From NCBI RefSeq assembly GCF_010537335.1, contig NZ_AP019711.1:558001-622000 (forward strand): a stretch of DNA of 64,000 nucleotides, given 5' to 3'. The translations under genes were made by a program, and so were the position numbers. This document shows, piece by piece, positions 39,267-46,678 of this stretch. The DNA is from Amedibacterium intestinale (GTDB lineage Bacteria > Bacillota_I > Bacilli_A > Erysipelotrichales > Erysipelotrichaceae). Numbering within the stretch: position 1 is the first letter of the stretch; each line of letters opens with the position of its first letter. A model generated the notes under the pieces. It made no database searches. It was given only the letters and a program-made list of their open reading frames with translations, and was not told the origin of the DNA.

Positions 39267-39842
39267 TTAAAAAAAGCTGTGATTTTCGGAGAAACTATAA
39301 TTTCTCTTACTCGTCACAGCCCCTTTGTTTAACAATGCATATTGCAATGCAATGATCGTTTTCGCATCATCAATTTCTCCATTTTCTAACATCTTCTGGA
39401 TTTCATCAAAGGAAAACCAAAGGGTCTCGATTTCTTCATCCTCATCCATTGCCTTTGGGTTTTCTACTTTTATCAAGTCATTGCTGTAATATAAATAAAT
39501 CTTTTCATTACAGAAACCTGGTGTCGAGTACATTTCACAGATAGGGTATAGCTTCTCACTTGTATAGCCGCTTTCTTCTTCCAATTCCCGCAATCCACAT
39601 GTATAAGGATCTTCTCCTTGTTCCAGCTTACCTGCAGGAATTTCTAAAGACGTTTTTTGAATCGCATAGCGATATTGTTTTACCAGCAAGACCTTATCTT
39701 CTTTTATCGCAAGAACGCCAACACCGCCATGATGATGAATGACATCACGTTCATATATCTTGCCTTTGATTTCTACTTCATCTTTACTCATGGTAAAGAT
39801 AGAACCACGATACACTTCTTTTGAAGATATTTTTTTCTGCAT
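39267..39842 (-). CDS. NUDIX hydrolase, ADP-ribose pyrophosphatase type
   Basis: A 191-residue NUDIX enzyme of the NudF/ADP-sugar pyrophosphatase type. The NUDIX box fits GX5EX7REUXEEXGU in GKLEQGEDPYTCGLRELEEESGY, read as separate blocks near residues 72-95, preceded by SLEIPAG. These enzymes hydrolyse ADP-ribose to AMP and ribose 5-phosphate. The last 15 or so codons lie in the hairpin terminator, and the present stop codon (39267-39269) lies in the IS1182-like element, so the insertion changed the C-terminus. The gene follows the amidase gene after 51 bases on the same strand. Confidence 0.88.
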   Translation of the reverse strand: MQKKISSKEVYRGSIFTMSKDEVEIKGKIYERDVIHHHGGVGVLAIKEDKVLLVKQYRYAIQKTSLEIPAGKLEQGEDPYTCGLRELEEESGYTSEKLYPICEMYSTPGFCNEKIYLYYSNDLIKVENPKAMDEDEEIETLWFSFDEIQKMLENGEIDDAKTIIALQYALLNKGAVTSKRNYSFSENHSFF

Positions 39843-39893
39843 ATTTGATCACCAATACCATTATACGAAAAATCAACGTATATGCAAGATATC

Positions 39894-40598
39894 TTATAAA
39901 GGATGTTTCATAATACTTTGTGCCAATGCATTGGCAATCGCATCTTGTCCTTTTTCGGAAGTGATATATGCCACATCTTTATCATCACTGATAAATCCGA
40001 TTTCTACCAGCATTGCGGGAATATTATTTTCGTCAATGACTAGCAGTGGGTTTTCCTGTGTTGTCTTGATTCCACGATTTTGTGTAAAATTTAACTCCTG
40101 CAGGTTTGTTTCCAAAGTCTTCGCCATGTTTGTAGTTAGCTCTTCTTTATCTTTGATATAGATTTCAAAGCCTCTTGCCCCATCATTGTAGTAAGCTCCA
40201 TAGTTTAAATGCAGGGATATAAAACAATCGGCATTCGCATCTTTTGCAATTTGTACGCGGGATAACAAATCCTGTCGATTATCATTTTCCCATGCTACAT
40301 CATCACTGGTTCTTGTGTATACGACTTCATAATTGTTCTTTTTTAGTATTTCTCCGGTTTTCATTGTTAAAGACAATGCGATGTCAGCTTCTTTTAAATT
40401 TTTTCTGGAAAGAGAACCGCCATCATAACCGCCATGTCCAGCATCTAGAGTAATTACTCCTTTTTTTACTACCGTTGTATTTTTAGGTGCTGTTTCTTTG
40501 CTGTACACTTCTACCGGCTTTTTCTCCGGAGAGAAACCGGCATAAACAAAGCAGAGACTAAACAGGGTAATCCACATGTATGTAACTATATTTTTCAT
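39894..40598 (-). CDS. N-acetylmuramoyl-L-alanine amidase (Amidase_3)
   Basis: A 234-residue exported or membrane-anchored zinc amidase that cuts the bond between MurNAc and the stem peptide. An N-terminal hydrophobic segment (residues 4-22) is followed by the catalytic domain with ITLDAGHGGYDGG (zinc His near residue 54), a Glu in NLKEADIALSL, SLHLNYGA (zinc His near residue 127), and the terminal AMLVEIGFIS (catalytic Glu). Single-domain amidases of this size include CwlD, which makes the spore-cortex muramic lactam. Its place beside the spoVA operon makes a sporulation role plausible, but this is inference. Confidence 0.87.
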   Translation of the reverse strand: MKNIVTYMWITLFSLCFVYAGFSPEKKPVEVYSKETAPKNTTVVKKGVITLDAGHGGYDGGSLSRKNLKEADIALSLTMKTGEILKKNNYEVVYTRTSDDVAWENDNRQDLLSRVQIAKDANADCFISLHLNYGAYYNDGARGFEIYIKDKEELTTNMAKTLETNLQELNFTQNRGIKTTQENPLLVIDENNIPAMLVEIGFISDDKDVAYITSEKGQDAIANALAQSIMKHPL

Positions 40599-40721
40599 AT
40601 AAATGTATTCCTTTCTGAATGAACTGCTATGTAAAATATCTTTTTTAAAATATGACTTTTATAATTTTACACAAAACTTTCGTTATTTTTCAAGCAAAAG
40701 ATGTGAAAATTATGTGATTTT

Positions 40722-40750
40722 TTATATTTTCCATAGCAAAGGCCATACTA
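40722..40750 (+). promoter_or_regulatory. Putative forespore (sigma-G type) promoter for spoVA
   Basis: CATACTA (40744-40750) matches the sigma-G -10 pattern CATNNTA; TTATA (40722-40726) lies 17 bases upstream and matches GHATR in four of five positions. The spoVAC start is 24 bases downstream behind AAGGAGG. No good sigma-A promoter is seen. In B. subtilis spoVA is transcribed by sigma-G. Confidence 0.45.
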
Positions 40751-40773
40751 CGTTTAGGAAGGAGGCTTCTTGT

Positions 40774-41214
40774 ATGAAGGAAAAAGTCATAAGAGAACGT
40801 TCTAAAATACATAAACCCAAACAGCATAAAATAAGAAATGCGCTTGTTGCATTTGCAGGCGGAGGAAGTTTGGCAGTGGCTGCTCAGCTTGTTATGCAGA
40901 GTTTTGTGGTATTTCTTAATGTCAAAAAAGATATGGCAGTATCCATGACGATCGTGCTGATTATTTTTGTAACTGCATTGTTAACAGCGCTTGGAAAATA
41001 TGATAAGATTGCACAGTTTTTTGGCGCTGGGGTATTTATACCAATTTCCGGATTTGCGAATTCACTGGCATCCTGTGCTCTGGAAGGAAAAAGTGAAGGT
41101 TTGATTTTTGGTATTGGAAGCAACATGTTTAAACTGGCCGGTTCTGTTTTAACGTGTGGTGTTGTATCGGCATTTGTGTTTGGTATGGCACGATTTCTTT
41201 TGTTTGGAGGGTAG
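40774..41214 (+). CDS. spoVAC: Spore germination/DPA channel protein SpoVAC
   Basis: SpoVAC is the mechanosensitive membrane protein of the channel that takes up and releases dipicolinic acid in spores. The 146-residue protein has a basic N-terminus and four to five membrane segments with the family pattern VAFAGGGSLAVAAQ, GAGVFIPISGFANSLASCALE and GIGSNMFKLAGSV. The correct start is ATG 40774 behind AAGGAGG; the frame is open far upstream but lacks a ribosome site there. First gene of a spoVAC-AD-AE-AF operon. Genes for SpoVAA and SpoVAB are absent, as in many Firmicutes outside Bacillus. Confidence 0.95.
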   Translation: MKEKVIRERSKIHKPKQHKIRNALVAFAGGGSLAVAAQLVMQSFVVFLNVKKDMAVSMTIVLIIFVTALLTALGKYDKIAQFFGAGVFIPISGFANSLASCALEGKSEGLIFGIGSNMFKLAGSVLTCGVVSAFVFGMARFLLFGG

Positions 41215-41217
41215 ACT

Positions 41218-42213
41218 ATGACAACCATTACGTTTCAAAATGTATATGTAACTTCAAGAGGATGTGCAGTAGGCCCTTTGGAAGCAAGCGGACCTTTAAA
41301 AGGAAAATTTGATATTTGTTTTGATGATTTGTACTGCAATGAAAAAAGCTTTGAAAAGGCAGAACAGAAATTGCTGTATAGCGCTATTGATGCGACAATG
41401 CGTAAAAGCAAAGTGGTGATGAAAGATGTGGACTTGCTGTGTGGAGGAGATTTATTAAATCAATTGTTATCTTCTCACTATGTAGCTCGCGATTTTCACC
41501 GTCCTTTTCTTGGTATGTATGCCGCATGTGCAACCAGCAGTGCACTCATTGGACAGGCGGCTATATGGGTGGAACATGGGTATGCACAATATGCATTGGC
41601 ATTTACAAGTTCCCATGTCGCAACGGCAGAACGACAATTTCGTTATCCTAATGAATATGGCATTCAAAAAAAAGAAACAACCACAAGTACGGTAACAGGA
41701 GCAGGAGCAATACTTTTATCAAATAAGCCAGGAAATCTAAAAGTTACTGCGTTTACACCAGGAGAAATTGTTGACTGGCAGCATACAGATGCCAATGATA
41801 TGGGGCTGGCAATGGCACCCGCTGTATTTTCTACCTTAACGACACATTTAAAAGACACCAATAGAACGATGCAGGATTATGACTGTATCGTCAGTGGTGA
41901 TTTATCTGAAATCGGTTTTTCTTTCATGATGGATTTGCTGGTAAAAGATGGCTATGATATAGATGATCGTTTCAATGACTGTGGTTTATTGATATACGAT
42001 AGAAAGAAACAACATGTGTTTTGCGGAGGAAGTGGATGTGCATGCAGTATGGTCGTAACGATTGCCCATTTATTACAACTATTGGAAGAAGGAGTATATC
42101 ATCGTATTCTTGTGATTGCCAGCGGGGCGCTGTTATCCCCAGTTGCGCTGCAGCAGAAAGATACGATCCCCTGTATAGCCCATGCGATTGTTTATGAAAG
42201 AGGGGATGTATGA
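41218..42213 (+). CDS. spoVAD: Dipicolinic acid-binding protein SpoVAD
   Basis: SpoVAD has a thiolase-like fold and binds dipicolinic acid for uptake into the forespore. The 331-residue protein starts 3 bases after spoVAC. Family features are the opening VYVTSRGCAVGPLEASGPL, the central GMYAACATSSALIGQA with the thiolase-position Cys near residue 103, the late DCGLLIYDRKKQ and the FCGGSGCACSM motif. It is soluble and likely to sit on the inner spore membrane with SpoVAC and SpoVAE. Confidence 0.95.
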   Translation: MTTITFQNVYVTSRGCAVGPLEASGPLKGKFDICFDDLYCNEKSFEKAEQKLLYSAIDATMRKSKVVMKDVDLLCGGDLLNQLLSSHYVARDFHRPFLGMYAACATSSALIGQAAIWVEHGYAQYALAFTSSHVATAERQFRYPNEYGIQKKETTTSTVTGAGAILLSNKPGNLKVTAFTPGEIVDWQHTDANDMGLAMAPAVFSTLTTHLKDTNRTMQDYDCIVSGDLSEIGFSFMMDLLVKDGYDIDDRFNDCGLLIYDRKKQHVFCGGSGCACSMVVTIAHLLQLLEEGVYHRILVIASGALLSPVALQQKDTIPCIAHAIVYERGDV

Positions 42214-42563
42214 TGGTATATATCAATGCTTTTTTATTTTGCGGTACGATTTGTATGCTGGGACAGATTCTATATGATAATACAAAGTGGACAGCGGGCC
42301 ATATTACCTCCCTGTTTGTAGTTATCGGTGCTTTTTTAGATACCTTTAGTATTTATGACTGGTTTTTGGATATTGCAGGCATGGGGGCAAGTCTTCCTAT
42401 TACCAGTTTTGGACACAGTTTAATTCATGGGGCATTGGCACAGGCAGAAAAACAGGGAATCTTAGGAATTGCATTAGGTATGTTTGATCTTACTGCAGCA
42501 GGTATCACAAGTGCAATTCTTGCGGCATTTTTTGTCGCGTTATTCGCACGGCCAAAATCATGA
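42213..42563 (+). CDS. spoVAE: Spore DPA channel protein SpoVAE (SpoVAEb)
   Basis: A 116-residue membrane protein of the SpoVAE (AEb) family with three to four hydrophobic segments and the pattern GQILYDNTKWTAGHITS, followed by GAFLDTFSIYDWF, GASLPITSFGHSLIHG. With SpoVAC and SpoVAD it forms the minimal set for dipicolinic acid transport. Two adjacent ATG codons overlap the spoVAD stop; the second (42213) is best spaced for AGGGG, and the first is one codon earlier. The C-terminal residues overlap the next start by 4 bases. Confidence 0.93.
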   Translation: MVYINAFLFCGTICMLGQILYDNTKWTAGHITSLFVVIGAFLDTFSIYDWFLDIAGMGASLPITSFGHSLIHGALAQAEKQGILGIALGMFDLTAAGITSAILAAFFVALFARPKS

Positions 42564-43924
42564 ACGATTTAAATCAGCGATTTCAGGATTTTAAAGAAAA
42601 GATTGCCCCTTCTTTTGACTTTGCGACACGCTATCTCTGTATACAAAATACCCATGTATATCTGTTGTTTTTATCCTCTTTAACCGACAGCAAACTATTA
42701 TCATATCTGGTAGAAAGTGTTGTCATTACAGCTTCCCATGATGTTGAATTGACGGTATATCCTGCGGCTGTTGAAAAAACAGCAGATGAAAATAAAGCGA
42801 TAATCGCAATATTAAGTGGACAATGCGTTTTGTTATGTGAAAACAGTGATGCCTACTATATTATAGAAACAAGACAGTATCCTTCACGAACAACCGCAGA
42901 GCCGGAAGTAGAAAGAAGTGTTCGTGGTTCTCATGATGGATTTGTCGAAAATTTCCTGCTGAATGTAGGGCTTGTTCGAAGAAGAGTACGAGATCCAAAA
43001 TTAAAGTGCATCCTACGTCAGGGGGGTAAAAAAACACATTGTGATATTGCCTATATGTACATTGAAGATTTGGTGGATGTAGATGTACTGGATGATTTTA
43101 CATCAAGACTTTCTTTGCTGGATGATGCCGAAATCTTAAATGAACGCAATCTGGTAGAAGAGCTTTATGGAAAAACATTAAATCCTTATCCACATGTTCG
43201 TTACAGTGAACGTCCTGATGTATGCGCAACCCATTTGCTGCAGGGGTATCTGCTTGTTTTCGTAGATAATTCACCTTCCATCATCATTTTGCCAACCACC
43301 TTTTTTGAACAGATCAAACAGGTAGAAGAATATACCCAGACAACACTGGTTGCTTTTTTTACCCGTATCATTCGTATAATCGGTATTTTGTTTTCCTTAT
43401 ATTTATTACCGCTTTGGGTGGCACTAATGATGGATCAAAATCCTACAATGTTAAAAATTCCCATTCAGGAAGTTCGGCTGTTTGCCTTTGCGATACAGGT
43501 TCTTCTTGCGGATATTGCGGTAGAATGGATTCGTCAGTCTTTAATTCACACACCATCTATCTTATCCAGTATCATGAGCTTTATTGCGGTTTTCCTTTTA
43601 GGTGATATGGCAATTTCTCTTGGTGCATACAGTGAAGAAATCTTGATTATGGTAGCTGCCTGCAATATAGGAAACTTGTTAACACCTTCGTATGAACTCT
43701 CTATGGCAAATAAAGTGTTTCGTATAATGTCTACCATGATTACCCTGGTATTAGGAAGTCCTGGATTCTGTATTAGTGTTGTCATTCATATTTCCATATT
43801 GCTTTCAACCAAAACAATCAAATATCCTTATTTATATCCTTTCATTCCTTTTTCTTATAAAGAATGTAAACGACTGTTATTTGGTACGCCGATTCATTTA
43901 TCCAAACATAAAAAATCACCATAG
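42560..43924 (+). CDS. spoVAF: GerA-family spore protein SpoVAF
   Basis: A 454-residue homologue of the GerAA subunit of germinant receptors. The N-terminal 270 residues form the soluble GerA domains, including ETRQYPSRTTAEPEVERSVRG (read near residue 110) and EGxxE-like FVENFLLNVGLVRRR. Four to five membrane segments follow (residues about 275-430). In B. subtilis SpoVAF forms, with a partner, an ion channel that amplifies germination. It is the last gene of the operon, overlapping spoVAE by 4 bases, and is followed by a short terminator. No spoVAEa or partner gene is seen here. Confidence 0.93.
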   Translation: MNDLNQRFQDFKEKIAPSFDFATRYLCIQNTHVYLLFLSSLTDSKLLSYLVESVVITASHDVELTVYPAAVEKTADENKAIIAILSGQCVLLCENSDAYYIIETRQYPSRTTAEPEVERSVRGSHDGFVENFLLNVGLVRRRVRDPKLKCILRQGGKKTHCDIAYMYIEDLVDVDVLDDFTSRLSLLDDAEILNERNLVEELYGKTLNPYPHVRYSERPDVCATHLLQGYLLVFVDNSPSIIILPTTFFEQIKQVEEYTQTTLVAFFTRIIRIIGILFSLYLLPLWVALMMDQNPTMLKIPIQEVRLFAFAIQVLLADIAVEWIRQSLIHTPSILSSIMSFIAVFLLGDMAISLGAYSEEILIMVAACNIGNLLTPSYELSMANKVFRIMSTMITLVLGSPGFCISVVIHISILLSTKTIKYPYLYPFIPFSYKECKRLLFGTPIHLSKHKKSP

Positions 43925-43949
43925 AAGCAGTGCATGCTGCTTTTTTTGT
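43924..43949 (+). terminator. Terminator after spoVAF
   Basis: AAGCAG pairs with CTGCTT over the loop TGCATG, followed by seven Ts. The stem is short but ends directly in the T run, and begins one base after the stop codon. Confidence 0.6.
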
Positions 43950-43974
43950 TGTGGTGGAATAATCATGCTATAAT
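43946..43974 (+). promoter_or_regulatory. Promoter for the GNAT gene at 44007
   Basis: TTGTTG (43946-43951) and TATAAT (43969-43974) are separated by 17 bases, with TGC before the -10 box. It begins in the T run of the spoVAF terminator. Confidence 0.65.
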
Positions 43975-44006
43975 ATGGATAAAGAATTTAAAAAAGGAGC
44001 ATGAAC

Positions 44007-44465
44007 GTGATAAGGGAAATATTAGATAAGGAAGAGAAAAAGAGAATTTCTCGCAAAATACTAGAAGCACTTCCTAATTGGTTTGGAATTAAAGAGGCAA
44101 GAGAGGAATATATTTCAGATTGTGAAAGCCAGTATTTTTTTGCGGCAGAAAAAGATAGAGAGGCAATTGGATTTCTATGCCTGAAACAAACGGGAAAAGA
44201 TACGGTTGAAGTAAGCGTGATGGGTATTTTACCAGAATTTCACCGACAGGGAATAGGAAAGGAATTATTTGCACTCGCAAGACAATATGCACTGGAAAAA
44301 GGATTCTCTTTTATGCAGGTTAAGACCGTACAAATGGGATGTTATGATATTTATGATGATACAAATAAATTTTATAAAAGTCTTGGTTTTAAAGAGTTTG
44401 AAGTGTTTCCTACTTTATGGGATGAATGGAATCCCTGTCAAATATACGTAATGTATTTAGGATAG
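44007..44465 (+). CDS. GNAT family N-acetyltransferase
   Basis: A 152-residue acetyltransferase with the acetyl-CoA site intact: VSVMGILPEFHRQGIGKELFALA, of which RQGIGK near residue 80 is the Q/RxxGxG/A motif. It begins IREILDKEEKKRISRKIL, and the NWFGIKEAREEYI block after it is shared by a common Firmicute GNAT group. I place the start at GTG 44007 because AAGGAG (43994-43999) lies 7 bases before it, whereas the ATG at 44001 is only one base away. Substrate unknown; probably a soluble monomer or dimer. Confidence 0.85.
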   Translation: MIREILDKEEKKRISRKILEALPNWFGIKEAREEYISDCESQYFFAAEKDREAIGFLCLKQTGKDTVEVSVMGILPEFHRQGIGKELFALARQYALEKGFSFMQVKTVQMGCYDIYDDTNKFYKSLGFKEFEVFPTLWDEWNPCQIYVMYLG

Positions 44466-44505
44466 AAAATGAATGTTACAGGTTATGGTTAGTGGAGGAA
44501 ATGTT

Positions 44506-44871
44506 ATGGAAACGAATATCCTTATGGTATTTATTGTGAATGCAGTATATCTTGCGATATGGTATGCAGTATATAAAATACGAACTTCAAAACGTAAAGA
44601 ATTGCGTATATGGGATAATGGCTATGAATTTTTTGATTCTTTAGATGATGGAGTTAAAGAACGATACTGGAAAGAAGATACAAAAATCATCCATACGTTT
44701 TTTATCATATTTTTATTTTTCCTTGAAATAACTCTTTTTCTATACTATATCGACTCCACAAAACTGTACTGGATCATAAGTTTAAGTATTGGAATCGTGG
44801 CTTCTGTAGGTGTGGCAATGATTTTAAGTGTAAAACTGCAAAAGAAATTTCGTAGTAGAGAAAAGAAGTAA
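44506..44871 (+). CDS. Small membrane protein of unknown function
   Basis: A 121-residue protein with an N-terminal membrane segment (residues 4-20), a charged cytoplasmic stretch (ELRIWDNGYEFFDSLDDGVKERYWKED), two adjacent membrane segments (about 63-85 and 88-108) and a basic tail. I do not recognise the family. The ATG at 44506 is behind GGAGGAAA. It stands between a GNAT gene and arsC on the same strand; there is no terminator between it and its upstream neighbour. Confidence 0.65.
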   Translation: METNILMVFIVNAVYLAIWYAVYKIRTSKRKELRIWDNGYEFFDSLDDGVKERYWKEDTKIIHTFFIIFLFFLEITLFLYYIDSTKLYWIISLSIGIVASVGVAMILSVKLQKKFRSREKK

Positions 44872-44921
44872 GTCTATCGTTTTACCATATTTCTTATAGC
44901 AATAGAAGTAGGTAGTTTATA

Positions 44922-44993
44922 TTGACAGATGATGTCATCGAATATATGAAGCATATATCAAAAAAATTTGATGGAGGCCTAAAGATACGATGA
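44922..44993 (+). pseudogene. 3' remnant of a gene upstream of arsC
   Basis: A frame of 23 codons from TTG 44922 encodes TDDVIEYMKHISKKFDGGLK and ends in a TGA that overlaps the arsC start as ATGA. That overlap and the protein-like sequence suggest it is the tail of a former operon partner of arsC. An in-frame stop lies just upstream, and no ribosome site is seen. Its family cannot be told from so short a piece. Confidence 0.35.
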
Positions 44994-45406
44994 AAAAAGA
45001 TGTAGTGAAAGTTGCATTTGTATGTGTGCATAATTCCTGTCGCAGTCAAATTGCCGAGGCGCTGGGAAAACGGTTGGCTTGTGATGTGTTTGAAAGTTAT
45101 TCTGCTGGAACAGAAACAAAACCGCAAATCAATCAGGATGCTGTGCGTTTAATGAAACAAAAGTATCAGATTGACATGGAAAAAACGCAGTACTCCAAAC
45201 TTTTATCAGATATTCCACCAGTGGATGTTGTGATTACAATGGGATGCAATGTAGATTGTCCAAACCTTCCATGCAAATACAGAGAAGATTGGGGATTGGA
45301 AGATCCTACGGGGAAAAGTGATGAAGAGTTTGCATATACAATAGAGCAAATTCATACAAAAATTATAGAATTATCCAAAAGAATACAGGAATATATATCC
45401 GTATAA
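44990..45406 (+). CDS. arsC: Arsenate reductase ArsC, LMW phosphatase type
   Basis: ArsC reduces arsenate to arsenite with electrons from thioredoxin. The 138-residue protein has the phosphatase loop CVHNSCRS (Cys12 to Arg18) near the N-terminus, the SAGTETKP block, cysteines 86, 90 and 95 in MGCNVDCPNLPC, and the DWGLEDPTGKSDEEF segment. This cysteine pattern is that of the clostridial-type ArsC rather than the S. aureus plasmid type. No arsR, arsB or acr3 is adjacent. It may be read from upstream; the start overlaps a gene remnant. A terminator follows. Confidence 0.9.
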   Translation: MKKDVVKVAFVCVHNSCRSQIAEALGKRLACDVFESYSAGTETKPQINQDAVRLMKQKYQIDMEKTQYSKLLSDIPPVDVVITMGCNVDCPNLPCKYREDWGLEDPTGKSDEEFAYTIEQIHTKIIELSKRIQEYISV

Positions 45407-45424
45407 GATAGTTTGCTTCAGTAT

Positions 45425-45454
45425 AAAAGGCTAGTCATAATGATTGGCCTTTTT
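45425..45454 (+). terminator. Terminator after arsC (GTCATRATGATT family)
   Basis: AAAGGC pairs with GCCTTT, followed by Ts. The loop contains GTCATAATGATT. Two other terminators in this window (49351 and 55133) share this layout and loop sequence. Confidence 0.75.
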
Positions 45455-45465
45455 AATATATGTGA

Positions 45466-45494
45466 TTGATAATCAAATCCAGTTTAATTATAAT
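45466..45494 (+). promoter_or_regulatory. Promoter for the GNAT gene at 45534
   Basis: TTGATA (45466-45471) and TATAAT (45489-45494) are separated by exactly 17 bases, and the start codon lies 40 bases downstream. Confidence 0.75.
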
Positions 45495-45533
45495 GTATAT
45501 AAATAAAAATAAAAGTTCTGGGAGATTTGTATA

Positions 45534-46046
45534 ATGAAAAAAAGCAAAGAGATAAAAACAAAAAGACTACTTTTAAAATCATTCGATAGCACTGACTTTG
45601 AAGTAATGAAATCACTTTTATGTAATAATGAGATTAGTAAGACTTATATGATTCCTACTTTTTCTTCAGAGGAAGAAGTGATTAAATTGTTTCGTACTTT
45701 AAAAGATTTTTCAACTTCAGATGATCATTTTGTATACGGTATCTATTATAGAGGTAACTTGATAGGTTTCATAAATGATACAGAAACAGATGCTGAATTG
45801 ATAGAAGTTGGATATGTAATTAGCCCTGATATGAAAAATCAAGGATTTGCAACAGAAGCTCTAATATCAGCTATTCAGGAGCTTTTCAGAATGGGGTATT
45901 TTGTTGTAAGAGCAGGTTGTTTTGAAAGCAATATAGCTAGTAAAAGAGTAATGGAGAAAAGTGGAATGCAACTTATTGATAAGACGGAAGATGTTGAATA
46001 TAGAGGCGAATTACATCACTGTATTTATTTTGAAATAAAACAGTAA
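45534..46046 (+). CDS. GNAT family N-acetyltransferase (RimJ/RimL type)
   Basis: A 170-residue acetyltransferase beginning with the family strand IKTKRLLLKSFDSTDFEVM. It has VGYVISPDMKNQGFATEAL near residue 100, in which NQGFAT is the acetyl-CoA loop, and a typical NIASKRVMEKSGMQ segment near residue 142. RimJ/RimL-type enzymes acetylate N-terminal amines of proteins or small molecules; the substrate here is unknown. It has its own promoter and GGGAG ribosome site, so it is transcribed as a single gene. Confidence 0.85.
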   Translation: MKKSKEIKTKRLLLKSFDSTDFEVMKSLLCNNEISKTYMIPTFSSEEEVIKLFRTLKDFSTSDDHFVYGIYYRGNLIGFINDTETDAELIEVGYVISPDMKNQGFATEALISAIQELFRMGYFVVRAGCFESNIASKRVMEKSGMQLIDKTEDVEYRGELHHCIYFEIKQ

Positions 46047-46167
46047 TACAGAGATTTGCGGGTAAAAAAGACCATCAATTAAAATACTATCTTACTTTTT
46101 AGTTATGTTTAAATATAGATGTTCCTAAATGATTGTTTTCTTTTATGAAGTTGAAACAGCGTTTTAA

Positions 46168-46176
46168 TGGTATAAT
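46168..46176 (+). promoter_or_regulatory. Extended -10 promoter for the flavin-binding protein gene
   Basis: TGGTATAAT is a perfect extended -10 element 52 bases before the start codon at 46229. Confidence 0.5.
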
Positions 46177-46228
46177 TTTTATGAAAAGTTACATAAAACA
46201 TAATTTATAAAAGATGAGGAGATAGTTT

Positions 46229-46645
46229 ATGAAAAAATGGAGTGAAGAAGCTGAAAAGATAATGGTAGAGCGGTTTGGAAAAGATACTGTCATGGCACTT
46301 GCAACGATTGACAATGCTATTCCTTATGTGCGATATGTAGATGCTTATTATGAAGATGGTTGTTTTTATATCATAACTCATGCTCTTTCTAATAAAATGC
46401 AGCAAATAAAAAACAATCCTATTGTTTCGATTGCAGGTGAATGGTTTACAGCACATGGAAAAGGAATGAATATGGGGTATTTTTGTAAAAAAGAAAATCA
46501 AAGAATAGCAGAAAAATTAAAACATGTTTTTTCAGACTGGATTGATAATGGACATAATGATTTTAGTGATACAAATACGATTATTCTATGTATTGAAATA
46601 AGTGATGGAGTATTGTTTTCTCATGGAAAAAGATATGAAATTTAA
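46229..46645 (+). CDS. Pyridoxamine 5'-phosphate oxidase family protein
   Basis: A 138-residue FMN-binding split-barrel protein. Family features are VMALATIDNAIPYVRYVDAYY near residue 20, FYIITHALSNKMQQIKNNPIVSIAG near residue 50 and the late WFTAHGKG. Small members of this family in anaerobes are flavin reductases or of unknown role; most do not oxidise pyridoxamine phosphate. The start has a GAGGAGA ribosome site. Directly downstream is a decayed zinc-ribbon gene. Confidence 0.83.
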   Translation: MKKWSEEAEKIMVERFGKDTVMALATIDNAIPYVRYVDAYYEDGCFYIITHALSNKMQQIKNNPIVSIAGEWFTAHGKGMNMGYFCKKENQRIAEKLKHVFSDWIDNGHNDFSDTNTIILCIEISDGVLFSHGKRYEI

Positions 46646-46678
46646 ACATGAAATATTCTTTTATTTGGAGATAACTAT

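Larger units (their letters stand above)
37513..39275 (+). mobile_element. IS1182-family-like insertion element
   Basis: The element carries one transposase gene. Its edges are set by a 7-base direct repeat GCTGTGA at 37506-37512 and 39276-39282, which I read as the target duplication; the element is then about 1.76 kb, within the IS1182 size range. Clear terminal inverted repeats are not visible under this boundary choice. An alternative view treats GGGGCTGTGAC and its reverse complement as the termini. The coding part is less AT-rich than its neighbours. Confidence 0.72.
37500..39326. terminator. Bidirectional terminator split by the IS1182-like element
   Basis: AAAGGGGCTGTGA (37500-37512) and TCACAGCCCCTTT (39314-39326) are perfect 13-base reverse complements on either side of the element. 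Just inside the right arm is an inner stem GAGAAA/TTTCTC. Removing the element and one copy of GCTGTGA gives a complete hairpin between the convergent MutS-like and NUDIX genes, resembling the rbfA terminator at 19259. Confidence 0.65.

Noticed and set aside
37503-39323. GGGGCTGTGAC and its reverse complement as terminal inverted repeats of the IS1182-like element
   Set aside because: The right copy belongs to a complete terminator-like hairpin that also occurs at 19259 without any element, and GCTGTGA gives a better junction repeat. It remains a possible alternative.
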